A stretch of 11,251 nt of DNA from Gammaproteobacteria bacterium RIFCSPLOWO2_02_FULL_56_15 (GCA_001801825.1 MGYR01000075.1:1-11251); one strand, 5' to 3'; counted from the stretch's first letter, positions 1 to 6,245 are shown. Notes: generated by a model not told the origin, from the sequence alone. Program-made: numbers and translations.

Positions 1-1
1 A

Positions 2-187
2 AGTTCATGCGAACACCGGGTCCAGGTGAACGGGGAATGGCACACGACCCAAGCCTTCCAATGGAATGGTGGTTATGTATGGGGACTGACTGCGGATCTG
101 TTGCTGGAGCTGATCCTCTGGATCAAGGGGTTTCCCTCGAATCGCGGGCCCCTGCGGCAGCGGCGCATGGAAGGTTTCGGGTTATGA
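2..187 (+). CDS. NUDIX hydrolase (CoA pyrophosphatase-like), C-terminal part
   Basis: Only the last 61 codons are in the window; the gene enters from the left in the frame beginning at base 2 and stops at TGA 185-187. The visible protein includes GEWHTTQAFQWNGGYVWGLT followed by ADLLLELILWIKG. A 'W-G-x-T-A-x-x-L-x-x-L' block near the C-terminus after a short beta strand is typical of the CoA pyrophosphatase (NudL/YeaB) branch of NUDIX hydrolases, which cleave CoA or related nucleoside diphosphate derivatives. The NUDIX box itself lies outside the window, so the family call rests on this tail alone. The gene converges on dapE with 3 bp between stop codons and no visible terminator. A NUDIX protein of another subclass is possible. 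Confidence 0.62.
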   Translation, partial: SSCEHRVQVNGEWHTTQAFQWNGGYVWGLTADLLLELILWIKGFPSNRGPLRQRRMEGFGL

Positions 188-190
188 ACC

Positions 191-1363
191 TTAGGGGCGG
201 GCCGGGGTGTTGGTGGCGGAATGACCCTCCGGAATCCCCGGTGGAGCCAGCAGCTCGCACATGATTCCGGTGTAGATCCCGGCCAGGATTTCCAGATCCT
301 CGCACCGGACACATTCGTCGACCTTGTGTATGGTGTCGTTCACCGGCCCGAGTTCGATGACCTCGGCACCCGTCGGAGCAATAAAACGGCCATCCGATGT
401 TCCGCCGTCCGTTGACAATTCGGGTTCGAGACCCGTCGCGGATCGCACCTGACTGAGTACAGCCTGTAGCAGTTTGCCTGATTCGGTCAGGAACGGCTGA
501 CCGGATGCACGCCAGTTGATGTGATAGTCGAGACCATGGCGTTCAAGGATTGCTTCCACTTCGGATCTAAGAGCGCTATCCGTAGTCTCTGTCGAATAAC
601 GGAAATTGAACAGGGCAGTCAGACTTCCCGGGATGACATTATCCGCACCTGTTCCGGCATAAATATTGGAGATCTGGAAACCGGTCGGAGGGTAGAATCG
701 GTTCCCCTGGTCCCATTCACGGGCACAAAGTTCCAGCAATGCCGGCAGTGCCTGGTGTATGGGATTTCTTGCGCGCTCGGGGTAAGCAACATGTCCCTGG
801 ATACCCTGAATGTTCAAGGTGGCATTCAGTGAACCGCGGCGTCCGACCTTGATGGTATCACCAGTCTTTTCCCTGCTGGAAGGTTCACCGACCAGACACC
901 ACTTGATTTGAATTTTATGTTGGCTAAGGTATTCGACAACCTTGCAGGTCCCATTGATTGCCTCACCCTCCTCGTCACTGGTCAACAGCAGGGCAAGAGT
1001 GCCTGAATGATCCGGTCGCTGGCGGATAAAGGATTCCATGGCGGTAACCATGGCGGCGACACTGCCCTTCATATCCGCCGCACCACGGCCATACAGGTAG
1101 CCACCCCTGATTACCGGGACGAACGGATCACTGCTCCATGCGTACTGGTCCCCGGCGGGAACCACATCAGTATGTCCGATGAGCGCCAGGATAGGATCGC
1201 CACTGCCGTGGCTCAGCCAGAGATTCTTCACATTTCCCGAGTGCAGGTGTGTCGCCACACAGCCCTGGCCCTCCAGACGGTGAGCGATCAATTCCTGGCA
1301 GCCCGCGTCTTCTGGGGTGAGGGATCGACAATATATAAGCTGCTTTGCGAGCGCCAATGTCAT
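191..1363 (-). CDS. dapE: succinyl-diaminopimelate desuccinylase
   Basis: DapE is a cytoplasmic zinc enzyme of the M20 peptidase family. It hydrolyses N-succinyl-LL-2,6-diaminopimelate to succinate and LL-diaminopimelate in lysine and peptidoglycan precursor synthesis. Family motifs are all present, numbered from the ATG at 1363: GHTDVVPAGD (His64), GRGAADMKG (Asp97, bridging metal ligand), TSDEEGEA (catalytic Glu131 and ligand Glu132), VGEPSS (Glu160), GHVAYPERARNP in the dimerisation region, STDGGTSDGRF, and GPVNDTIHK (His346). The frame stays open upstream to 1432, but ATG 1363 gives the N-terminus MTLALAKQLIYCRSLTPEDA, which aligns with the family start; there is no strong ribosome binding site. 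The product is 390 residues against about 375 usually, the excess being a proline-rich C-terminal tail of roughly 15 residues. It is divergent from the RimB-like gene and convergent with the NUDIX gene. Confidence 0.95.
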   Translation of the reverse strand: MTLALAKQLIYCRSLTPEDAGCQELIAHRLEGQGCVATHLHSGNVKNLWLSHGSGDPILALIGHTDVVPAGDQYAWSSDPFVPVIRGGYLYGRGAADMKGSVAAMVTAMESFIRQRPDHSGTLALLLTSDEEGEAINGTCKVVEYLSQHKIQIKWCLVGEPSSREKTGDTIKVGRRGSLNATLNIQGIQGHVAYPERARNPIHQALPALLELCAREWDQGNRFYPPTGFQISNIYAGTGADNVIPGSLTALFNFRYSTETTDSALRSEVEAILERHGLDYHINWRASGQPFLTESGKLLQAVLSQVRSATGLEPELSTDGGTSDGRFIAPTGAEVIELGPVNDTIHKVDECVRCEDLEILAGIYTGIMCELLAPPGIPEGHSATNTPARP

Positions 1364-1426
1364 GGAAGAATTCTTAAACGGTTTCCAGGTGAAGTAATGG
1401 GGTACCGATTGAGCCGCGTGCCGGGC

Positions 1427-1454
1427 TTGCAAGGATACCTTTGATTGCTACAAT
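1427..1454 (+). promoter_or_regulatory. sigma70-type promoter for the RimB-like protease gene
   Basis: TTGCAA at 1427-1432 and TACAAT at 1449-1454 are separated by 16 bp, a good match to the -35/-10 consensus, inside the divergent gap between dapE and the protease gene. Transcription would start near 1461 and leave a leader of about 120 nt before ATG 1585. The -35 hexamer is self-complementary, but I see no good -10 for it toward dapE. Confidence 0.5.
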
Positions 1455-1584
1455 CCGCAAAGTCTGCCTGTGCATAGTGAGTTACCCCCGATCATGCCAT
1501 GATATAGCAGTGCAGACCGGCGGCGGGAGCTATAGAAAAGTGGAACAAATTCCGGGTTCAGATGATATTCATGAAAGTCCTGTC

Positions 1585-2058
1585 ATGCTTGGATGGCGGG
1601 AATGGGTGGCATTGCCGGTACTCGGGATCCCCGCCATAAAGGCGAAAGTGGATACCGGGGCAAGGACTTCCGCCCTGCATTGTTTCAACGTGAATGAATT
1701 CCAGGAAGGTCATCGCCGAATGGTCCGCTTCAGCATACACCCCCTGCAGAACCGGACTGACATCGAGATTCATTGCCTGTCGGAGTTGCTCGACCGGCGT
1801 GTGGTCAAGGATTCCGGTGGCCATAGCGAGGAGCGTTACGTGATTTCCACACCCATACTGTTGGGTGGCCGCCAGTACGAGACCGAGATCACCCTGACCA
1901 ATCGTGAGGACATGCTGTTCCGGATGCTGCTTGGCAGGTCAGCGCTGAATTCCGCCGGTTTCCGCGTGGATCCCAAGCGGTCCTATCTGACCGGAAGGGA
2001 GCAGATCCGCTCTTACCTGAAAAACAAAAGAATTCGGAAGTTACGCAGACGGACTTGA
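1585..2058 (+). CDS. retropepsin-like protease, RimB / PF05618 family
   Basis: This 157-residue protein belongs to the family once labelled 'ATP-dependent zinc protease' (PF05618), whose fold and DTGA motif are those of retroviral-type aspartic proteases. Visible features are GWREWVALP at the N-terminus, KVDTGARTSALH at residues 21-32 with the presumed catalytic Asp23, and LFRMLLGRSAL near 111-121, which matches the family's 'R-x-L-L-G-R' block. The C-terminus is strongly basic. In Pseudomonas a relative (RimB) is encoded beside rimK, the ribosomal protein S6 glutamate ligase; no rimK is visible here. The frame is open back to 1441, with a possible GTG start at 1540 preceded by GGGAG. I chose ATG 1585 because the family begins almost directly at G-W-R-E-W. 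The substrate is unknown; a role tied to RimK-modified ribosomes is inference. Confidence 0.82.
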   Translation: MLGWREWVALPVLGIPAIKAKVDTGARTSALHCFNVNEFQEGHRRMVRFSIHPLQNRTDIEIHCLSELLDRRVVKDSGGHSEERYVISTPILLGGRQYETEITLTNREDMLFRMLLGRSALNSAGFRVDPKRSYLTGREQIRSYLKNKRIRKLRRRT

Positions 2059-2124
2059 ACGATAACTTCCCGGATGCCATCCGAAAACAGTCAGGAAGGG
2101 GAGCAGCGTCCACTGACGCTATAC

Positions 2125-2361
2125 TCAGATATCCGGATCCGGATCCGCGTCAAAGTTATAAATATCGTCCTGCAGGACCCTGTTTAGTTCACGCATTTCC
2201 CGCAACTGCTCGATCTTGCGCCATGCAGAGCGAGTCCGGGCCGCTAACGATCTTGTTTCTTTTTCAGCCAGAGCGTCATCCTCGATGAGATCCAGCTCTT
2301 TCTCTTCATCTTCCATGAATTCTTCATCCAGATCTTCATCGACAGAGATATTTTCCCGCAC
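2125..2361 (-). CDS. small acidic protein, resembles PA3496 family
   Basis: A 78-residue protein starting at GTG 2361, with GAGG about 11 bases upstream. Residues 8-30 are very acidic. Residues 43-65 form a charged, probably helical segment (RSAWRKIEQLREMRELNRVL), followed by an acidic tail ending DADPDPDI. This layout, an acidic N-terminus followed by a 'R-x-I-E-x-L-x-E-x-R-x-L' helix and a D-D-x-Y-x-F ending, resembles the small Pseudomonas PA3496 family annotated as putative envelope integrity proteins, though that match is from memory. There is no signal peptide or membrane segment. It lies downstream of the kinase gene on the same strand, but the AT-rich gap suggests its own promoter. 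Function is unknown. Confidence 0.6.
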   Translation of the reverse strand: MRENISVDEDLDEEFMEDEEKELDLIEDDALAEKETRSLAARTRSAWRKIEQLREMRELNRVLQDDIYNFDADPDPDI

Positions 2362-2458
2362 TTTTTTTCAACCTCAACTTATCCAGAGTACCTGAAATTC
2401 CCTCCCTTCAAGGCGGATATATATAGGAAATAATAAAAAATCAAAACAAATAATTTTT

Positions 2459-2488
2459 ATAGTATTGATAAAAAATATTGTTGGTAAA
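2459..2488 (-). promoter_or_regulatory. candidate promoter for the small acidic protein gene
   Basis: Read on the minus strand, TTTACC (2488-2483) and TACTAT (2464-2459) are 18 bp apart in a strongly AT-rich stretch (about 2416-2498) that contrasts with the GC-rich surroundings. Transcription would begin near 2452, giving a leader of about 90 nt to GTG 2361. Matches to consensus are moderate, and AT-rich DNA produces such hits by chance. Confidence 0.33.
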
Positions 2489-2497
2489 AACACTAAA

Positions 2498-3229
2498 CTA
2501 TTTGTCCCAGGACATGGATTCAAGGTGTTCACGCAACTGTGTGGAGGTTTTGAATTTGTTGAGGATCAGCCCATGTTTGAGACCGCAGCATATATATTTA
2601 ATTACGGCGGGTTGCCTGGAGTAATACCGCTTGCCGCCCAGGAGGTCATAGAAGATCCGGATGGTATCAATCAAGTCCTGTTGGATATTTTTCCTGGTCG
2701 ACTGCTGCCAGTAAAAGCTATCCAGCAGTTTGAGTTCAAATCCCAGACCATAGCGGCTGACGATGATATTATCGTCATGGAGGTCACCGTGATATTCCCC
2801 CAGCAGGTGAACCTGTTCGAGCCCCTTCACCAAAGCATGGAGAAGGTGCAGCGCCTGGAAAGCGCTCAGGCGCCTGCCGGGCTGGCGCCTGATGAATTCC
2901 GACAGCATCAATCCGTGTACATATTCGGAAATGAGAACGGTAATAGGCTGTTTGCGATGCAGGAATTTTTCCTCGGTATGATAGTGAATGATAATGGGGC
3001 AGTCCCGCAGCTGGTGTAATTTGCGAGCATACCGTCTGGCGGTCCGGTTGTTGAGGTTACGGTGCGGATAGAAAAACTTGGCGGCGCGTTCTATTCCTGT
3101 GGACAGCTCGACAATCTTGTAAACTTCACCCTCCCATCCGGTGCCGATCCGGTTAAGGATTTCATATTTGCGCGCAATTATCCTGCCCGGTTGCAGGTCA
3201 AACTCGCTGATATGGTCGGCGCTTTTCAT
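2498..3229 (-). CDS. soluble Hanks-type Ser/Thr protein kinase
   Basis: A 243-residue protein that is essentially one kinase domain, with no transmembrane or sensor segment. Visible motifs are the glycine loop G-T-G-W-E-G-E-V at 29-36, the ATP-anchoring lysine in AAKFF (Lys51), the catalytic loop YHGDLHDDN at 146-154 (base Asp149, metal ligand Asn154), and KLLDSF at 167-172, where Asp170 fills the DFG position. The HGDLH form of the catalytic loop is less common than HRD, but the residues needed for phosphotransfer are present, so activity is expected. At 243 residues it is slightly short for the fold, so the C-lobe may be minimal. It starts 10 bp after the stop of the PP2C gene, and the two probably form an opposed kinase-phosphatase pair. 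The substrate is unknown. An aminoglycoside-phosphotransferase-like small-molecule kinase is a less likely alternative. Confidence 0.82.
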   Translation of the reverse strand: MKSADHISEFDLQPGRIIARKYEILNRIGTGWEGEVYKIVELSTGIERAAKFFYPHRNLNNRTARRYARKLHQLRDCPIIIHYHTEEKFLHRKQPITVLISEYVHGLMLSEFIRRQPGRRLSAFQALHLLHALVKGLEQVHLLGEYHGDLHDDNIIVSRYGLGFELKLLDSFYWQQSTRKNIQQDLIDTIRIFYDLLGGKRYYSRQPAVIKYICCGLKHGLILNKFKTSTQLREHLESMSWDK

Positions 3230-3239
3230 CTATCAGGTT

Positions 3240-4082
3240 TCAGGATGGCGTGCTGCGGTTCTGTCGGAAGAGTATGAAAGAAAGATCGTCGAACTTCGAC
3301 GGATAGCATGATTCATCGGAAAACATCCTTGCACGGACTTTTTCAGCGAGTATCTCTCCGGATCGTGACAGCTTCCCTTTCCGGATGACCTCAACGATCT
3401 CCTGTTTATGCAGGTTGTCGAACAACCCGTCACTGCCCACCAGCAGAGTATCGTGACAGGCCATTTTGATTGGTGAACTGATGGTGATATGCATGTCTCT
3501 GTAACCCAGGACGTTGGAAACGATATGCCGTTCCTCGTGCATGATGGCCTGGTCTTCGTTCATCAGTCCTGCCTCCATTGCATAGGCGACCGGCGTATGG
3601 CTCAATGTCTGGTGCTTGAGTCGACCTCGCTGCCCCGTGATCAGTACCTCACTGTCCCCCGCATGGTAGGTGCGGACAATTTGCTCATTGATTTCCACGA
3701 TGGCGATGGTGCAGGCCGCGCCCGCAGTATTTTCCAGAATGGAATGGTTGGCGTTTTCGATACCGTCCAGAATGGCTCCCCGAAGTTCCTTGCCGTTATC
3801 CTCGATACGGGCAATGGCATGGCGTATTTCCCGGATGGCGATGAACGCTGCGGTGATACCGTCGTTCTGTCCTCCTACCCCGTCCGCTATCGCGAGCACA
3901 AGTGATTGCGGACCGACGGGAAAGACTGCCAGGTGGTCTTCATTGGGTTTGTCATTATCCGGTGAAGGCCGTGAAAAGAGGGCGATTTCACCGAGGCGGG
4001 TATGGAAGTACTGGACGGTTTCCACTACAGCATTACCGGAGGACAGGTAGTTTTCCAGGAATTTTGGAGTAGGGGATCCCAT
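3240..4082 (-). CDS. PP2C-family (PPM) protein phosphatase
   Basis: A soluble metal-dependent Ser/Thr phosphatase of 280 residues. The PPM motifs are intact: PNED, then LAIADGVGGQNDG (metal-binding Asp), GAACTIAIV, YHAGDSEV, LLVGSDGLFDNL, and KFDDLSFILF close to the C-terminus. These supply the aspartates of the two-metal centre. I use ATG 4082 as start. A TTG at 4112 would add ten residues (MPPPGLSYPL), and neither start has a clear ribosome binding site. The gene is followed after 10 bp by the kinase gene, so the phosphatase probably reverses that kinase's phosphorylations. It lies 112 bp downstream of dam on the same strand, a gap in which I find no convincing promoter or terminator. Confidence 0.9.
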   Translation of the reverse strand: MGSPTPKFLENYLSSGNAVVETVQYFHTRLGEIALFSRPSPDNDKPNEDHLAVFPVGPQSLVLAIADGVGGQNDGITAAFIAIREIRHAIARIEDNGKELRGAILDGIENANHSILENTAGAACTIAIVEINEQIVRTYHAGDSEVLITGQRGRLKHQTLSHTPVAYAMEAGLMNEDQAIMHEERHIVSNVLGYRDMHITISSPIKMACHDTLLVGSDGLFDNLHKQEIVEVIRKGKLSRSGEILAEKVRARMFSDESCYPSKFDDLSFILFRQNRSTPS

Positions 4083-4194
4083 AAGTGGATATGATAATCC
4101 AGGAGGAGGCAATAAGTCAGTGCGGCATCAACTTATCTGTCAGGGCGGCAGGATCAGGAGCGGATGCTGACGCGGGATAAGATAGTAAGGCATC

Positions 4195-5013
4195 TTAAAC
4201 CATGCCTTGTTCGAATACTGCGAGAACTTCCTCCACCTTCTTTCTGGAGGCAGCGTCCGGTCCGATCGATCGGTGTACATTGAGGGTTTCAATACTTGCG
4301 CCCAATCCCTGATAGAGTCTCCGGATAGCCGGGGTATTATGGTTGGATATGACCACCTGGATACCGCGGCCTGCGATATCGCGTGCGGTCAAAGCCAGTT
4401 GTTCCTGATCCTTCCAGGAAAACCCACCGGCATGATATTCCGTGAATTTTGCAGTTTCACTGAGGGGGTCATAGGGCGGATCGCAATATACAACATCTCC
4501 GGGCTCCACCAGTTCCATGGTGTCGCGGTAATCCGCTTGCAGAAAGCTGGCCTGGTCAGCCCGTTCCAGGAAGAAGAGCAGTTCCTTTTCGGGGAAATAC
4601 GGTTTCAGGTACCTGCCGAACGGTGTGTTGAATATTCTCTTGCTGTTGTAGCGCATTAATCCGTTATAGCAATGGCGGTTCAGGTAAAGGAACAGGGCTG
4701 CTCTTCGCCCGGGCTTGGGTGAGGCATTGAATTCCTCGCGCAAGCGGTAGTAGGCGGAGGCGGAATTGTTCTCGGGGAGAAAGAGACCTTGGCAATAGCG
4801 GATAAGTGTATGGCCTTCTTTTGCCAACTGTTGATAGAGATTGATCAGATCCGGGTTGCTGTCTGCCAGCAGATACAATTCAAAAGCGGAATTGAGAAAT
4901 ACAGCCCCGGAGCCGGTGAATGGCTCGACCAGACGCCGCCCGGCGGAGAGTTTTGAACAAATCAAACCACTGAGCCGGTGTTTCCCTCCCGGCCATTTGA
5001 GAAAAGGTTTCAA
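4195..5013 (-). CDS. dam: DNA adenine methylase (GATC, Dam)
   Basis: Dam transfers a methyl group from S-adenosylmethionine to N6 of adenine in GATC, marking DNA for mismatch repair, replication timing and gene control. The 272-residue product matches Dam throughout (E. coli Dam has 278): MKPFLKWPGGK at the start, EPFTGSGAVFLN (AdoMet-binding F-x-G-x-G), FLYLNRHCYNGLMRYN and NTPFGRY in the recognition region, VVYCDPPYDPLS with catalytic DPPY at 178-181, VVISNH, and RKKVEEVLAVF near the C-terminus. The start is a TTG at 5013 that overlaps the bolA stop as TTGA; no upstream in-frame ATG exists and the family N-terminus begins exactly here. No good ribosome binding site precedes it, so translation is probably coupled to bolA. 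It is chromosomal and lacks a partner restriction gene, which favours an orphan Dam. Confidence 0.93.
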   Translation of the reverse strand: MKPFLKWPGGKHRLSGLICSKLSAGRRLVEPFTGSGAVFLNSAFELYLLADSNPDLINLYQQLAKEGHTLIRYCQGLFLPENNSASAYYRLREEFNASPKPGRRAALFLYLNRHCYNGLMRYNSKRIFNTPFGRYLKPYFPEKELLFFLERADQASFLQADYRDTMELVEPGDVVYCDPPYDPLSETAKFTEYHAGGFSWKDQEQLALTARDIAGRGIQVVISNHNTPAIRRLYQGLGASIETLNVHRSIGPDAASRKKVEEVLAVFEQGMV

Positions 5014-5294
5014 TCGCTGCCGGCAGAGTTGTACTCTTCCGGCGCCAGCGCACTGATCCCCAGGGCATGGATCTCAGCAGGCATCATATCCGCGAGCGCC
5101 CGATAGATCAGACGGTGTCGGGCCGGCAGGGAGAGACCGGTAAATTCCGCCGCCACGATGTCGACGTGAAAGTGACCGCCGCCGGAAGCGGCGCCGGCAT
5201 GGCCGGCGTGGTGGGCGGAATCATCCCGGATATGGATATGTTCCGGTTGCAGCGCTCTCTCGAGGCGGGTTCTTATTCCGGCGACCCGATCCAT
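5010..5294 (-). CDS. BolA family protein
   Basis: A 94-residue BolA/IbaG-type protein. These small proteins work with monothiol glutaredoxins in iron-sulfur cluster handling, and BolA itself influences cell shape and stress responses. Recognisable blocks are HFHVDIVAAEFTG (41-53), ARHRLIYRALAD (58-69) with the conserved histidine of the R-H-R-x-x-Y segment, and IHALGISALAPEE (75-87). The His/Gly/Ala-rich loop at 28-40 is the variable region between the first helix and the core sheet. ATG 5294 lies 4 bp after the yciI stop, and the stop overlaps the dam start by 4 bp, which places it firmly inside the yciB-yciI-bolA-dam transcription unit. The choice between BolA proper and a paralogue is left open. 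Confidence 0.9.
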   Translation of the reverse strand: MDRVAGIRTRLERALQPEHIHIRDDSAHHAGHAGAASGGGHFHVDIVAAEFTGLSLPARHRLIYRALADMMPAEIHALGISALAPEEYNSAGSD

Positions 5295-5298
5295 GGGA

Positions 5299-5598
5299 TC
5301 AGGGCAGGGTTTGCCGGAAGGGTTTGACAGTGACTTGCCGGTAGACGCCCGCTTTCAGAAACGGCTCCTCAGCGGCCCATCCCTCCGCTTCCTCCAGGCT
5401 TCGGAATTCAGCAATAATCAGGCTGCCGCTGTACCCTGCGGGCCCCGGATCGGGATTATCAATGGCCGGGAAGGGTCCGGCGAGCAACAGACGTCCCTCT
5501 TCCTGTAAGGCTTGTAGCCTGGCGAGATGGGCGGGTCGGTGTGCCGTCCTCCCATCCAGACTGTTGTCCACATCCTCGCAGATAAATACGTAATCCAT
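5299..5598 (-). CDS. yciI: YciI family protein
   Basis: A 99-residue YCII-domain protein, very similar in plan to E. coli YciI (98 residues). It shows a short first strand MDYVFICEDV, then RPAHLARLQALQEEGRLLLAGP with the conserved histidine, AIDNPDPGPAGYSGS with the conserved acidic residue, SLIIAEFRSLEEAEGWA, and VYRQVTVKPF. The fold is a ferredoxin-like barrel with a putative His-Asp active-site pocket; the physiological reaction is not established. The start at ATG 5598 is fixed by an excellent AAGGAGGAG site, which itself lies inside a duplicated copy of this gene's first codons. It lies between yciB and bolA, a neighbourhood common in gammaproteobacteria. Confidence 0.93.
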   Translation of the reverse strand: MDYVFICEDVDNSLDGRTAHRPAHLARLQALQEEGRLLLAGPFPAIDNPDPGPAGYSGSLIIAEFRSLEEAEGWAAEEPFLKAGVYRQVTVKPFRQTLP

Positions 5599-5601
5599 AA
5601 C

Positions 5602-5634
5602 TCACTCCTCCTTGCAGATGAATACATAATACAT
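5602..5634 (-). CDS. 10-codon leader ORF copied from the yciI start
   Basis: Between yciB and yciI the minus strand reads ATG ... TGA for the peptide MYYVFICKEE, with GAGGAG (the last two sense codons of yciB) as a Shine-Dalgarno 9 bases upstream. It is in the same frame as yciI, ends 3 bases before the yciI ATG, and its first seven residues match yciI's MDYVFIC except one. It is best read as the product of a partial tandem duplication. Whether it is translated, or only supplies the yciI ribosome binding site, cannot be told from sequence. Confidence 0.45.
   Translation of the reverse strand: MYYVFICKEE
5605..5613 (-). promoter_or_regulatory. yciI ribosome binding site inside the leader ORF
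   Basis: AAGGAGGAG on the minus strand, with AAGGAGG 8 bases before ATG 5598, is among the best Shine-Dalgarno matches in the window. The same nine bases are the last three sense codons (K-E-E) of the upstream mini-ORF, so ribosomes reading the mini-ORF would cover this site. Confidence 0.75.
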
Positions 5635-5637
5635 GGC

Positions 5638-6198
5638 TTACTCCTCGCTGTTTTCAGGCTGGGTCATATAACGCGACAGGTAGATGACCAACCCCAGGAT
5701 AAAGACAAAATTGATGCCCAGAATGCCGAAGACCTTGAAAAGTGCCCAGGTTTCGGTCGGGAAGTTGTATGCCACATAGAGATTCACCAGACCGAGCAGG
5801 GTAAAAAATATGACCAGGCTGTAATTGGCCCGTGCCCAGACAATTTGCGGTGCTTCGAACATGTGGCCCATGAACCTGGCGCAGATATTTTTTCCACCTA
5901 TGAACTCACTGCCGAGGCAGATAGCCGCGAAGACCCAGAAAACGAGAGTTGGTTTCCATTTGATAAAACGCTCATCGTGCAACAACAATGTGGCTGAGCC
6001 CAAAATCAGGACAACAATAAAAATGATCAGGTATTGTTTTTCAACGCGGCGACTGACCAGGGAAGCAATAACAACTTGTAGAAAGGAGGTGATTATGAGA
6101 ACTTTGGTCGCAAGATAGATCCCCTCTGCACGGGATTCCGGCAGGTAGAGTGCCACCAGGAATGCCAGTGCCGGGAAAAAGTCGAAGAGAAATTTCAT
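5638..6198 (-). CDS. yciB: inner-membrane septation protein YciB (IspZ/septation protein A)
   Basis: A 186-residue polytopic inner-membrane protein. YciB is required for normal septation in Shigella and affects envelope integrity in E. coli. Diagnostic stretches are MKFLFDFFPALAFL at the N-terminus and HDERFIKWKPTLVFW at 74-88, both hallmarks of the family. Hydrophobic segments lie at about 4-19, 25-48, 56-73, 83-100, 125-145 and 153-175. The C-terminal QPENSEE is hydrophilic. ATG 6198 is 47 bp from the divergent yciO start. The final codons GAGGAG-TAA double as the ribosome binding site for the downstream leader ORF, so it is the first gene of the yciI-bolA-dam cluster. Confidence 0.95.
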   Translation of the reverse strand: MKFLFDFFPALAFLVALYLPESRAEGIYLATKVLIITSFLQVVIASLVSRRVEKQYLIIFIVVLILGSATLLLHDERFIKWKPTLVFWVFAAICLGSEFIGGKNICARFMGHMFEAPQIVWARANYSLVIFFTLLGLVNLYVAYNFPTETWALFKVFGILGINFVFILGLVIYLSRYMTQPENSEE

Positions 6199-6245
6199 TT
6201 ATTCATGATAACCCGATTCTGCGACAGGCAGAAATGGTTTGCTGC

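Larger units (their letters stand above)
5575..5646 (-). repeat. 36-bp tandem duplication spanning the yciI start
   Basis: Two adjacent 36-base units on the minus strand, 5646-5611 and 5610-5575, agree at 29 of 36 positions by my count. Each runs GAGGAG - stop codon (TAA or TGA) - three bases - ATG - then six codons giving Y-Y-V-F-I-C or D-Y-V-F-I-C, ending in AAG or GAG. The first unit begins in the last codons of yciB, and the second contains the working yciI start. The differences are mostly synonymous or conservative in the coding part. Confidence 0.85.

Noticed and set aside
1364..1432. 23-residue N-terminal extension of dapE
   Set aside because: DapE homologues begin at the residues coded from 1363, and the extension has no family similarity.
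1441..1584. Upstream extension of the RimB-like gene (48 codons)
   Set aside because: It overlaps the promoter -10 region, and the residues are unlike the family, which starts at G-W-R-E-W; it is more likely untranslated leader.
2129..2146. Overlapping ATCCGG repeats with two GATC sites
   Set aside because: They lie in the D-P-D-P-D codons ending the small acidic gene; there is no T-tract for a terminator and the repetition follows from the peptide.
4101..4109. AGGAGGAGG on the plus strand, a strong Shine-Dalgarno look-alike
   Set aside because: It is followed only by a GTG ORF of 16 codons, and its complement merely encodes P-P-P in the optional N-terminal extension of the phosphatase.
4113..4194. 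Possible terminator or promoter between dam and the phosphatase gene
   Set aside because: Only a 5-bp AAGAT/ATCTT arm pair without a T-run, and no paired -35/-10 with acceptable spacing.
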